A stretch of 24,649 bases of DNA from an uncultured Muribaculaceae bacterium (GCA_910583775.1 CAJTYD010000047.1:1-24649), one strand, 5' to 3'. Shown: positions 1 to 7,510, counted from the first letter of the stretch. Notes: generated from the sequence alone by a model not told the origin. Translations and numbers: made by a program.

Positions 1-1
1 T

Positions 2-42
2 GGCTTCGCGGTAGATGCCGCTTAGCCTATAATCATTTTTTT
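2..42. other. Hairpin at window edge
   Basis: An imperfect hairpin is visible: GGCT (2-5) pairs with AGCC (24-27) and GCGG (8-11) with CCGC (18-21), around a 2x2 internal loop and a 6-nt loop. On the + strand seven T residues follow at 36-42, so it may be a terminator of a gene ending left of the window. On the - strand it would lie at the 5' end of a transcript from the candidate promoter at 61-91. A + strand reading frame ending in TAG at 23-25 is also open from base 2. The edge prevents a decision. Confidence 0.4.
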
Positions 43-60
43 AACGAACTATTGTCAATA

Positions 61-91
61 CAAAAGTAGTAATTTTTAAGATGAATTACAA
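61..91 (-). promoter_or_regulatory. Candidate divergent promoter, leftward
   Basis: On the - strand the -7 element reads TACTTTTG (68 to 61), fitting TAnnTTTG exactly, with TTG (91 to 89) 20 nt upstream as the -33 element. It would drive a transcript starting near 54 and leaving the window to the left. No reading frame longer than a few codons starts inside the window on that strand. Confidence 0.4.
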
Positions 92-101
92 TTCAATTTT
101 A

Positions 102-109
102 TAAATTTG
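102..109 (+). promoter_or_regulatory. Candidate tilS promoter (-7 element)
   Basis: TAAATTTG followed by CA matches the Bacteroidota -7 consensus TAnnTTTG. No clear TTTG lies 19-20 nt upstream, so only the -7 half is convincing. Transcription would start near 116 and give a leader of about 60 nt before tilS. Confidence 0.4.
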
Positions 110-176
110 CATTTCATTAATATTGATTAAACGATAGAATACGAATTCTTTGGTTTGATTGATAAATCCTTAAAGA

Positions 177-1505
177 ATGAGTGACAAGGTTAATATTTCT
201 GAAACGATCGAGGGTTGCGTTTCATCTTTGATGAAGGCGGCCGGCGTTGGGAGCGTGTTGTTGGGAATCAGCGGAGGTGCCGACAGCACGGCGTTGCTTC
301 TTGCGCTTTTAGAGGCTCGCGTCAAGGTGAGATGTATCCACTGCAATTTCCATCTTCGAGGGGAGGAAAGCATTCGTGACCAGCGTCATGTCGAGACATT
401 ATGCCTCAGACATGACGTACCTTTGGAAATCGTTGACTTCGAAACGATCGGTTATGCCTCTTCACATAATGTCTCGATTGAGATGGCCTGCCGTGATCTG
501 CGCTACGGGGTTTTCCGCGAAATCATGAAACGCGAGAATCTTCAGCGTATTGCCGTAGCACATAATTCCGACGACAATGCGGAGACTTTGCTGCTGAATC
601 TATTCAGAGGAGCCGGTGTGAAGGGCCTCAGGGGAATGAAGGTGGATACCGGAGAGATCATCAGGCCTTTGCTTTCGGTTTCTCGCCGCGAAATCGAGGA
701 ATATCTTAAAGAAAAGGATGAGACGTTTATGACTGATTCAACCAATCTGGATTCGGAATACAAAAGAAACTTTATCCGCAACCGCCTTTTGCCGGAGATT
801 GAAAGCCGCTGGCCCGGAATCCGGACAACTCTTTCCCGCGTGATGGAGAATATGGCTATGGAGGAGAAGGCTCTTGATGTCTTTGAGGAAAATCTGCTTT
901 CCGGAGTGGGAAATCTGCTTGATTGGGAAAAGATAGAGGAATCGAAGTGTCAGGAATGGATAATCAGAAGGTTCTGCCGGAGGCATAATGCGGATGAAAA
1001 ATTAATAAAGGAGATATCGGGAGTTTATTCAAGAGGCGGGAAAAAAGCGAAGGGAAAGAAATGGTTTGTCGGAAACGGCCGGCTGATTTTCGGAAGAGAC
1101 GGGCTTTATTTTTTGAAAGATAGGGATAATGGAAAAGCAGTTTCGGAAAGAGATATAAGACTGGATTTTGATGTGGCGGTTCTGGAAAACACGGTTGCGG
1201 CAAGGAGTGAAATGAAGAATTCTCCGAACACTATCCTTTATCTTCCTTATTCTCCCGTCAACGTGGAATTCAGGAGATTCCGGGCAGGCGACAGGATGAA
1301 GCCTTTGGGAATGAAGGGCAGTAAACTTGTCAGCGACATAATAAAGGATGCCGGACTCTCTCCGGAAGAGAAAGAGTATTTAGTTATAGTTCAAAACATC
1401 GAGAGTGGCGAGATTCTCTGGGTCGAAGGGTTAAGGCGTTCGCGAATCGACCTGATAGAGGATGACGGGAAAGCATTTTACAGAATTTCAAGAAAAATTT
1501 TGTGA
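177..1505 (+). CDS. tilS: tRNA(Ile)-lysidine synthetase TilS
   Basis: TilS attaches lysine to C34 of the minor tRNA-Ile with CAU anticodon in an ATP-dependent reaction, switching both its amino acid identity and its codon from AUG to AUA; it is cytosolic and normally essential. The 442-residue product starts with an N-type PP-loop ATP pyrophosphatase domain: SGGADS at residues 32-37, HCNFHLRGEES at 55-65 and the family block AHNSDDNAETLLLNLFRG near 127-145. The rest contains the substrate-recognition and C-terminal TilS domains, with the late motif RFRAGDRMKPLGMKGSK typical of the family. Length is normal. The ATG at 177 is the only start that keeps the whole PP-loop domain. The gene is alone behind its own candidate promoter, and its last bases hold the -33 element of the rho promoter. 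Confidence 0.96.
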   Translation: MSDKVNISETIEGCVSSLMKAAGVGSVLLGISGGADSTALLLALLEARVKVRCIHCNFHLRGEESIRDQRHVETLCLRHDVPLEIVDFETIGYASSHNVSIEMACRDLRYGVFREIMKRENLQRIAVAHNSDDNAETLLLNLFRGAGVKGLRGMKVDTGEIIRPLLSVSRREIEEYLKEKDETFMTDSTNLDSEYKRNFIRNRLLPEIESRWPGIRTTLSRVMENMAMEEKALDVFEENLLSGVGNLLDWEKIEESKCQEWIIRRFCRRHNADEKLIKEISGVYSRGGKKAKGKKWFVGNGRLIFGRDGLYFLKDRDNGKAVSERDIRLDFDVAVLENTVAARSEMKNSPNTILYLPYSPVNVEFRRFRAGDRMKPLGMKGSKLVSDIIKDAGLSPEEKEYLVIVQNIESGEILWVEGLRRSRIDLIEDDGKAFYRISRKIL

Positions 1506-1529
1506 AATAAAAAAAATATGATAATTTTG
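1499..1529 (+). promoter_or_regulatory. rho promoter
   Basis: TTTG (1499-1502), a 19-nt spacer and TAATTTTG (1522-1529) match the Bacteroidota sigma-A consensus exactly. The -33 element overlaps the tilS stop codon. Transcription should begin near 1536, leaving a leader of about 300 nt before rho. Confidence 0.75.
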
Positions 1530-1535
1530 TGAAAA

Positions 1536-1837
1536 ATTTCCACAAGGCATAGCCGCTTCAGGCTTTAGTTTGCCTAAATCATTCGCACATTTTTATATTC
1601 TGATTGTTATATCAATAGGTTGAATGGCTGAACGCAGCTGAATGCTATTCGTGCAACAAAGAATGATTCAAACTAAATCCCTGTTCAGAATGTCGAAACA
1701 GGTATTCTGAATTAGATTCTAAGAGATCTCATCGATTTCTTGACAATTCCCGGATAAAACTATAAAAGTGTTTCCCTCAGCTCTTAGGAGCGACCTGCAG
1801 GTATACCATGTTGTAGAGGTGCAGCCAGAAGGGAACA
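1536..1837 (+). promoter_or_regulatory. Structured 5' leader of rho
   Basis: This 300-nt stretch has no convincing gene but clear RNA structure. A long helix pairs 1564-1572 with 1669-1677 (9 bp) and 1577-1584 with 1661-1668 (8 bp), interrupted only by a 4-nt bulge. Inside it, 1585-1588 pairs with 1651-1654, 1614-1618 with 1645-1649, and 1626-1630 with 1635-1639 around an AACG tetraloop. Downstream, two hairpins exclude each other: 1680-1685/1697-1702 or 1684-1691/1704-1711. A further 7-bp helix joins CTAAGAG (1719-1725) to CTCTTAG (1781-1787), and the palindrome ACCTGCAGGT (1793-1802) sits just ahead of the start region. Autoregulation by Rho is known in other bacteria; that this leader serves it is inference. 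Confidence 0.65.
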
Positions 1838-3922
1838 ATGACACAAACTCATTATATGTATACTTTTGAAGAATTAATGAACATGGACGATTCCGTTTTA
1901 AGAGAAATGGCTTCGTCTATGGGAATGAAGAAAACCTCCTCGGCGTCAAAGGAGGAATTAGCTTATCACATAATCGACAGTGACTCTGAAACGACAGCAA
2001 AGGAAACTGTTGCAAGAATCGCGTCTAAGTCAAAGTCTGACAAGGAGAAGAAACCGAGGGCCAAACGCGCTGTCAAAAAGGAGACCGCAGTTTCAAGCGA
2101 GATCCCTTCGGATGGCGAGGATAAAAATTCCGGTTCGGTGATACAGGCTGAAAATGCCAATGACTCTGTTGTTGCCGATGGGGTGGCGGCTCCGAAAAAA
2201 AGAGGACGCAAGCCCAAGGTTAAACCGGAGGATGCAGCCGACAATGCTGCCGATGTCGTCCCCGCCGCAAAAAAGGCAGTGAAAAAAGTTGCCAAGACAG
2301 CTGCAAAGGATGAAGTTGAGATTTCTCTGCCGGTTTCAGGTGCAGAAGTTGTTGATTCGGCTAATGAGAATGCGGCGGGAAATCAGGCTGAAACCTCTAA
2401 CGACCGGCCGGCTCCCGCTGAAAAAATAAATTACGCCGGGGATGAAAATCTGCCGAGAGTTATAGAAAATGAATTTTCAGCTCCTGTTGAAAGCATTCCG
2501 CAGGCCCAGGAGAATCAGACGGCCCATCAAACGGTGTTCAGACCGAAAGAGAAGCCTTCGCTTGATTCGTTTTTCTCAAATGCGAAGCGCAAGACTTTCG
2601 TTCCACGTTCGCAGCGTGAGATACAGGAGGCGGCCATCGCTGCCGCGGTCGCTCCAATTATCATAAGCGAACCATCACCGGAGGTTCCGGCAAAACCGGC
2701 GATACAGCAGAAGCTGCAGAAGCATCTGACCAAGCGCCAGCTTCGCCAGCAGCAGCGAATGGCTCAGCAGCCTGCCCCCAGGACACAGGAAACAAGCTTC
2801 GATTTCGAGGGAATACTTACTACTTCGGGGGTGCTTGAGGTAATGCCCGACGGTTATGGTTTCCTTCGTTCAAGCGATTATAATTATCTCGGCAGTCCGG
2901 ATGACGTCTATGTCTCGCAGCAGCAGATAAAGGATTTTGGCCTCAAGACCGGCGATGTGGTTGAAGGCGGTATCCGTCCTCCCCGTCAGGGAGAGAAATA
3001 TTTCCCTTTATGCAGAATTGAGTCGATCAACGGCCTTTCCCCGGAAGTGATAAGAGACCGAGTTCCTTTCGAGCATCTTGTGCCTTTGTTCCCTGATGAG
3101 AAATTCAATCTTACTGGAGGCCGAAGCGGAAATATCTCCACAAGGGTTGTCGATATGTTCGCACCGATAGGCAAGGGACAGCGAGCCCTTATCGTGGCTC
3201 CCCCTAAGACAGGTAAGACAATACTTCTCAAGGATATCGCCAATGCGATATCGTCGAATCACCCCGACACGTATATAATAATGCTTCTTATCGACGAGCG
3301 CCCCGAGGAGGTAACTGACATGGCGCGCAGTGTCAACGCCGAAGTGATCGCCTCTACATTCGACGAGCCTGCCGAGCGTCATGTAAAAATCGCGGGAATC
3401 GTCCTCGAGAAGGCAAAACGTCTGGTAGAGAGCGGCCATGACGTTGTCATTATGCTCGACTCCATCACTCGTCTGGCACGAGCTTATAATACCGTCAGCC
3501 CGGCCTCAGGCAAGATTCTTTCCGGAGGTGTCGACGCCAACGCCCTTCAGAAACCCAAGCGTTTCTTCGGAGCGGCCCGAAACATCGAGAACGGCGGTTC
3601 GCTTACGATCATCGCCACGGCCCTTACCGAGACCTCTTCAAAGATGGACGAAGTTATCTTCGAGGAATTCAAGGGAACCGGCAATATGGAGCTCCAGCTC
3701 GACCGCAAGCTTTCCAACAAGCGAATCTTCCCGGCAGTCGACATCATCGCTTCTTCCACACGTCGCGACGATCTGCTTCTCAGCGAAGAGACACTCAACA
3801 GAATGTGGATTCTCCGCAATTATCTTGCTGACATGAATTCTTTGGAAGCTATGGAATTCATGAAGAAGAGAATGGAGATGACCCGCACCAACGAGGAGCT
3901 TCTTGTAACAATGGACAAATAA
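1838..3922 (+). CDS. rho: Transcription termination factor Rho with large disordered insert
   Basis: Rho is a hexameric RNA-dependent ATPase/translocase that ends transcription of untranslated RNA. Residues 7-48 form the small helical Rho N-terminal domain. Residues ~50-320 are low in complexity, rich in K, A, E, P, S and Q, with KKRGRKPKVKPED at 120-132 resembling an AT-hook. The RNA-binding cold-shock-like domain follows (321-397), then the RecA-type motor: Walker A APPKTGKT (454-461), Walker B VVIMLDS (536-542) and the conserved FKGTGNMEL loop (611-619). At 694 residues it is about 275 longer than the 419-residue E. coli protein, all in the insert. Such inserts are known in Bacteroides Rho, where the disordered region drives phase separation. 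It is followed after 24 nt by aroC. The start ATG at 1838 is 6 codons ahead of a second possible ATG. Confidence 0.97.
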   Translation: MTQTHYMYTFEELMNMDDSVLREMASSMGMKKTSSASKEELAYHIIDSDSETTAKETVARIASKSKSDKEKKPRAKRAVKKETAVSSEIPSDGEDKNSGSVIQAENANDSVVADGVAAPKKRGRKPKVKPEDAADNAADVVPAAKKAVKKVAKTAAKDEVEISLPVSGAEVVDSANENAAGNQAETSNDRPAPAEKINYAGDENLPRVIENEFSAPVESIPQAQENQTAHQTVFRPKEKPSLDSFFSNAKRKTFVPRSQREIQEAAIAAAVAPIIISEPSPEVPAKPAIQQKLQKHLTKRQLRQQQRMAQQPAPRTQETSFDFEGILTTSGVLEVMPDGYGFLRSSDYNYLGSPDDVYVSQQQIKDFGLKTGDVVEGGIRPPRQGEKYFPLCRIESINGLSPEVIRDRVPFEHLVPLFPDEKFNLTGGRSGNISTRVVDMFAPIGKGQRALIVAPPKTGKTILLKDIANAISSNHPDTYIIMLLIDERPEEVTDMARSVNAEVIASTFDEPAERHVKIAGIVLEKAKRLVESGHDVVIMLDSITRLARAYNTVSPASGKILSGGVDANALQKPKRFFGAARNIENGGSLTIIATALTETSSKMDEVIFEEFKGTGNMELQLDRKLSNKRIFPAVDIIASSTRRDDLLLSEETLNRMWILRNYLADMNSLEAMEFMKKRMEMTRTNEELLVTMDK

Positions 3923-3946
3923 GCTTAACGGCTTGTTCCTTAAAAT

Positions 3947-4939
3947 ATGAACACATTTGGAAAATATATAACGCTCACGACTTTCGGAGAAAGTCATGGG
4001 CCGGCGATGGGGGGCATTCTCGACGGGATGCCCTCGCTCGTAAAAATAGATTTAGCAGAAATCGACCGTCAGACCGAAAGACGCGCTCCGGGTCGAAGCG
4101 CGCTCACATCCCAGCGTCGCGAGCCAGACAAGGCGGAAATCCTTTCGGGAATCACGGCCGACGGCCTGACATTGGGCACGCCTATCGGCTTTATCGTCAG
4201 AAACCGGGATGCGAGAAGCGGTGACTATGCCGGTTATCAGGGTCGGTTCCGCCCCAATCATGCCGATTACACATATTATACTAAATATGGTATAAATGAT
4301 TTCAGAGGCGGCGGAAGGGCGAGTGCCAGAGAAACCGTGTCGTGGGTCATAGGCGGTGCGATCGTCCGTCAGTGGCTTTCTGCCATGGGAATCGAAATAG
4401 CAGCTGAATTCATAGAGACTAATTCGGTTGAGGATGCAAAAAACAGTCTTGATTCCACGGGAGGTGCCGTGAGATGCGTCATTTCCGGAATGCCTGCCGG
4501 AATCGGGGAGCCTGTATTCGAGAAACTTCATTCTCGACTTGCCGCCGCAATGATGGGCATCAACGCAGCCAAGGCCTTTGAATATGGCGACGGACGAGAT
4601 ATGTCGGCCATGAGGGGCAGCGAGTGTCTTGATCTTTTCGGCGAGGAGATCGAGGGACGCCCCGGTGTATATAGGTTTCTGACAAATCATTCCGGCGGTA
4701 TACTTGGTGGCATATCCAACGGAATGCCGATAAATTTCACGGTATATTTCAAGCCTACTCCTACGATAATGCAGGATGTTCCGAGCGTGGATACTGATGG
4801 CCACAGAGTCGTTATCAACCCCAAGGGGCGTCACGATCCCTGCGTGGCCATGAGGGCTGTGCCGGTTGTGGAGGCCATGGCCGCGCTTACTGTAGCCGAC
4901 ATGATAAAGGGAGCGTCGCGAAAAGGTTCGCAATATTAG
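3947..4939 (+). CDS. aroC: Chorismate synthase, short form
   Basis: AroC makes chorismate from 5-enolpyruvylshikimate 3-phosphate, the last shared step to aromatic amino acids, folate and quinones; it needs reduced FMN, which is not consumed. Family signatures are in order: GESHG (14-18), RRAPGRS (45-51), FRPNHADYTY (101-110), RGGGRASARET (120-130), GINAAKAFEYGDG (204-216), NHSGGILGGIS (247-257) and GRHDPC (294-299). At 330 residues it is shorter than the usual 350-390. The loss falls at residues ~151-173, between the helix after RASARET and the strand leading to GMPAGIGEPVF, where relatives carry a loop and helix of about 50-60 residues. All active-site motifs remain, so it is probably functional. 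It is closely linked to rho (24 nt) and likely shares its transcript. Confidence 0.94.
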   Translation: MNTFGKYITLTTFGESHGPAMGGILDGMPSLVKIDLAEIDRQTERRAPGRSALTSQRREPDKAEILSGITADGLTLGTPIGFIVRNRDARSGDYAGYQGRFRPNHADYTYYTKYGINDFRGGGRASARETVSWVIGGAIVRQWLSAMGIEIAAEFIETNSVEDAKNSLDSTGGAVRCVISGMPAGIGEPVFEKLHSRLAAAMMGINAAKAFEYGDGRDMSAMRGSECLDLFGEEIEGRPGVYRFLTNHSGGILGGISNGMPINFTVYFKPTPTIMQDVPSVDTDGHRVVINPKGRHDPCVAMRAVPVVEAMAALTVADMIKGASRKGSQY

Positions 4940-5001
4940 TATGTTCCATCGGTTATTGAAAGAATCGCTCTATTGTCGCTTTATAGAAAGTACGCTTGCG
5001 A

Positions 5002-5910
5002 ATGAATCCATATTTCAAGGATTACGGAGAGTATATTTCGGAGAAATTTCCCGGAACAAAGGTGCAGAAGATTTCAGTCAACGCCGGATTTTCGTGCCCT
5101 AACAGAGACGGGACGATAGGAAGAGGAGGCTGTGTCTACTGCGACAACTCATCCTTTACTCCCCGTTATTGTTTCGGCAACGATCCTGTAAAGGTGCAGC
5201 TTGAGAAAGGGAAAGCCTTTTTCGGGAGGAAGTATAAGGATATGAAATATCTTGCTTACTTTCAGTCGTTCAGTAATACGTTCAGCAAATCCTGCGAGAG
5301 TCTCAGGAATCTTTACGAGGAGGCTCTTTCCGTGGAAGATGTCATAGGCCTTATCGTGGGGACCCGTCCGGACTGTGTGGATGAAGAAGTGATTGAGGTC
5401 CTGCGGGATCTCAATGGCCTCAGGAGAGTCTTTGTAGAACTGGGGGCTGAATCTTCCTGGAATTCGACGCTTGATATCATCAACCGGGGACACACCTGGG
5501 AAACAACCGTGAAGGCCGTTGAAAGTCTGGCTTCTGCCGACATATCTGTCGGATTGCATCTGATAGAGGGACTGCCGGGAGAAAGCGAGGAGATGATGCT
5601 TGAGACAGTTAGGCGCGCTTGCCGGCTTCCGGTTGAATCGCTTAAATTCCACCATCTGCAAATCATCAGGGGAACGGAACTCGAAAAGATGTTTTATAGC
5701 AGACAAACGGATTTAATTCGGTTTGAATTGGAAGAATATATTGACTTATGCGTAAAAATCATTAAATTAGTGCCCGGAAACATAGCGATAGAAAGGTTTC
5801 TGGCCTCTTCTCCTCCCGAGAAAGTGGTGTCACCAAGATGGGGTCTTAAAAACTATCAGTTCATGAACCTGCTCCTCAATAAACTGAAGGATGTTAAAAT
5901 CAAGCAATAA
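5002..5910 (+). CDS. TIGR01212-type radical SAM protein (YhcC/YtqA family)
   Basis: The product is a radical S-adenosylmethionine enzyme of the YhcC/YtqA family. The cluster ligands are Cys32, Cys44 and Cys47 in SCPNRDGTIGRGGCVYC, the long-spaced motif that marks this family rather than CxxxCxxC. GTRPDCVDEEV, VELGAESSW and GLHLIEGLPGE are further family blocks of the TIM-barrel. B. subtilis YtqA (MnmL) takes part in making 5-methylaminomethyl-uridine at the tRNA wobble position; the same role here is a guess from family membership. I chose the ATG at 5002 (302 residues) over the upstream TTG at 4996, because it begins with the family-typical MNPYFKDYG. It lies 62 nt after aroC and 25 nt before the thioredoxin-like gene. 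Confidence 0.88.
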   Translation: MNPYFKDYGEYISEKFPGTKVQKISVNAGFSCPNRDGTIGRGGCVYCDNSSFTPRYCFGNDPVKVQLEKGKAFFGRKYKDMKYLAYFQSFSNTFSKSCESLRNLYEEALSVEDVIGLIVGTRPDCVDEEVIEVLRDLNGLRRVFVELGAESSWNSTLDIINRGHTWETTVKAVESLASADISVGLHLIEGLPGESEEMMLETVRRACRLPVESLKFHHLQIIRGTELEKMFYSRQTDLIRFELEEYIDLCVKIIKLVPGNIAIERFLASSPPEKVVSPRWGLKNYQFMNLLLNKLKDVKIKQ

Positions 5911-5935
5911 AACATATAATAAATTATAGTTCGAA

Positions 5936-7042
5936 ATGAAAAAAACTATTTTTGCGGCTATGGCCGCGATTGTATTCGCCGGCACGTCTTTTGCCGACGT
6001 TACGGTAAAGTTCCCGGCCGGGCAAGGCAAGGAATCATACGATGTTGAGCACATGCTTATCTCAAACATGATCAAGCCCCGGGGGGAACGCCCCTCTTAT
6101 TCTTCCGAGACAGTCAAGACAGTGAAAAACGTTCTTACAATATCCACTGATCCTGCGGGTGCGGCTTTCTATGTTATCCCTCTCGAGGGCCGTGACCGAC
6201 TGGAATTCTATACGAATCCGGGAGAGAATGTCGTGGTGGATGTCAAGTCGCTTTCTCCGCTTGATTATTCTGTTTCCGGAACCGAGCTCATGGAAGGCAT
6301 CTATACGTTGAAACCTCTTATGTCGGCAATAGAAACCCGTTATATGAATGCAGCCAAGGCCGAGCCGCGCGACACAGCCGCCATGAGCAAGGCTCTGGTG
6401 GATTTCAATAAGGTTATCAAGGACTATATTTCAATGAATCCAAAGAATCCGGCCGTTGTATACGCCGTGATGCAGCTTGACGGGAATGATTTCCTTGAGG
6501 CTTTCAGCGCGCTCGACAGCTCTCTTGCCGGCACGGCCCTATATCCTCTGGCAGAGCGTCAGAAAGCCTCGGTCGAGAGCCGTATCGCAGCCGACAAGCA
6601 TCGTGCTGAACTCGCCTCCGGCAACACAATGGCTCCCGCTTTCACTTTCAAGGATCTTGAAGGTAAGGACGTAAGCCTGATTGATTTCCGCGGCAAATGG
6701 GTTGTTCTTGATTTCTGGGGAGCATGGTGTCCATGGTGTATAAAGGGTTTCCCGAAACTCAAGGATGCATACGAGCAGTATAAGACCGAGCTCGAAGTCA
6801 TCGGCATCGACTGCAATGACAAGGAAGAGGCCTGGAGAAACGCCGTCAAGAAGTATGAGCTTCCCTGGGTGAACGTGCGCAATCCGGAAATGGGTGGCGA
6901 AAGCAAGGTGCTTACCGACTATGCTGTTCAGGGCTTCCCGACAAAAGTCATCGTCAATCCCGAAGGCAAGATCGTCAATATCACGGTAGGTGAGGACCCC
7001 GGTTTCTTCGATGTGCTTGCTAAGTTCATCAATGAGAAATAA
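5936..7042 (+). CDS. Exported TlpA/ResA-like thioredoxin-fold protein
   Basis: Residues 1-20 are a signal peptide (KK, hydrophobic core, cleavage after SFA), so the protein acts outside the cytoplasm. Residues ~21-225 form a divergent N-terminal region of the kind found ahead of TlpA domains in Bacteroidota: a beta-rich part to about 115, then helices. Residues ~232-366 are an AhpC/TSA-TlpA thioredoxin fold with the redox pair CPWC (265-268, in WGAWCPWC) and the cis-proline loop GFPTKV (333-338). Such proteins reduce disulfides of periplasmic or cytochrome-maturation clients; the partner here is unknown. No Cys follows the signal peptide cleavage site, so it is not a lipoprotein. It is the last gene before the converging terminator at 7092-7136. 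Confidence 0.85.
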   Translation: MKKTIFAAMAAIVFAGTSFADVTVKFPAGQGKESYDVEHMLISNMIKPRGERPSYSSETVKTVKNVLTISTDPAGAAFYVIPLEGRDRLEFYTNPGENVVVDVKSLSPLDYSVSGTELMEGIYTLKPLMSAIETRYMNAAKAEPRDTAAMSKALVDFNKVIKDYISMNPKNPAVVYAVMQLDGNDFLEAFSALDSSLAGTALYPLAERQKASVESRIAADKHRAELASGNTMAPAFTFKDLEGKDVSLIDFRGKWVVLDFWGAWCPWCIKGFPKLKDAYEQYKTELEVIGIDCNDKEEAWRNAVKKYELPWVNVRNPEMGGESKVLTDYAVQGFPTKVIVNPEGKIVNITVGEDPGFFDVLAKFINEK

Positions 7043-7091
7043 AATCATCAATGAGGATTAATATAATATAGGAATTCGATCCTAAGTCTAC

Positions 7092-7136
7092 ACAAATATA
7101 AAAGCCCGCCGAAATTCGGCGGGCTTTTATATTTGT
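7092..7136. terminator. Bidirectional terminator
   Basis: A 22-bp perfect inverted repeat (7092-7113 with 7115-7136) has the GC-rich core GCCCGCCGAA flanked by A-rich and T-rich arms, giving a U tract on either strand. It lies between the thioredoxin-like gene (+) and rpmE2 (-) and can stop transcription from both. Confidence 0.9.
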
Positions 7137-7147
7137 TGAAGCGATGA

Positions 7148-7402
7148 TTATTTCTTCGCTCTGTTGCCGTAACGGCTGCGGAATTTGTCCACACGGCCGG
7201 CGGTATCGACGAGCTTCTGCTTCCCTGTGAAGAAAGGATGCGACGAGCTGGTGATCTCGAGTTTTACAAGAGGATATTCCTTACCATCGATTTCAATAGT
7301 CTCGCGTGAAGCTACTGTTGAACGAGTGATGAATGTCTCATCGTTCGACATGTCTTTGAAAACTACCTCACGGTATTCTTTCGGATGAATGTCTTTTTTC
7401 AT
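7148..7402 (-). CDS. rpmE2: 50S ribosomal protein L31, type B
   Basis: L31 sits at the central protuberance of the large ribosomal subunit and bridges to the 30S head. The 84-residue product starts MKKDIHPKEYREVVFKD and has the type B block SSSHPFFTGKQKLVDTAGRVDKF near residues 52-74. No cysteine is present, so this is the zinc-independent form, which in other bacteria replaces zinc-binding L31 when zinc is scarce. Here it may be the only L31; nothing in the window shows a second copy or a Zur site. Its promoter is the strong match at 7469-7500, with a leader of about 60 nt that begins with a short hairpin. It converges on the thioredoxin-like gene across a shared terminator. Confidence 0.96.
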   Translation of the reverse strand: MKKDIHPKEYREVVFKDMSNDETFITRSTVASRETIEIDGKEYPLVKLEITSSSHPFFTGKQKLVDTAGRVDKFRSRYGNRAKK

Positions 7403-7439
7403 TTTTATTAATACTGCAGTTAATTGTTTGTTTTTTTCT

Positions 7440-7458
7440 GACAGGTCGCGATCCCGTC
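7440..7458 (-). promoter_or_regulatory. Hairpin at the 5' end of the rpmE2 leader
   Basis: On the - strand GACGGG (7458-7453) pairs with CCTGTC (7445-7440) around a 7-nt loop holding TCGCGA. One pair is G-U on this strand and A-C on the other, so the structure favours the rpmE2 transcript. It begins within about 5 nt of the predicted transcription start and could stabilise the mRNA or bind L31; the latter is inference. Confidence 0.4.
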
Positions 7459-7468
7459 AAATGGCTTG

Positions 7469-7500
7469 CAAAGTTAACACTTTTCTTTAAATTTACCAAA
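7469..7500 (-). promoter_or_regulatory. rpmE2 promoter
   Basis: On the - strand TTTG (7500-7497), a 20-nt spacer and TAACTTTGCA (7476-7467) match the Bacteroidota consensus fully. Transcription should start near 7462. Confidence 0.8.
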
Positions 7501-7510
7501 GAATCCTGTC

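Noticed and set aside
2..25. Seven codons ending in TAG that could be the C-terminus of a + strand gene
   Set aside because: The frame is too short to judge, and the same bases form a hairpin; kept only as an edge note.
1680..1709. H-type pseudoknot in the rho leader
   Set aside because: The two stems interleave, but the connecting loops would be 0 and 1 nt, too short to span 6-bp stems. Alternative hairpins are the better reading.
4052..4933. 293-codon open frame on the - strand inside aroC
   Set aside because: It lies wholly opposite a clearly recognised chorismate synthase; the translation is rich in Arg, His and Ser with no known motif. It is a shadow of codon use.
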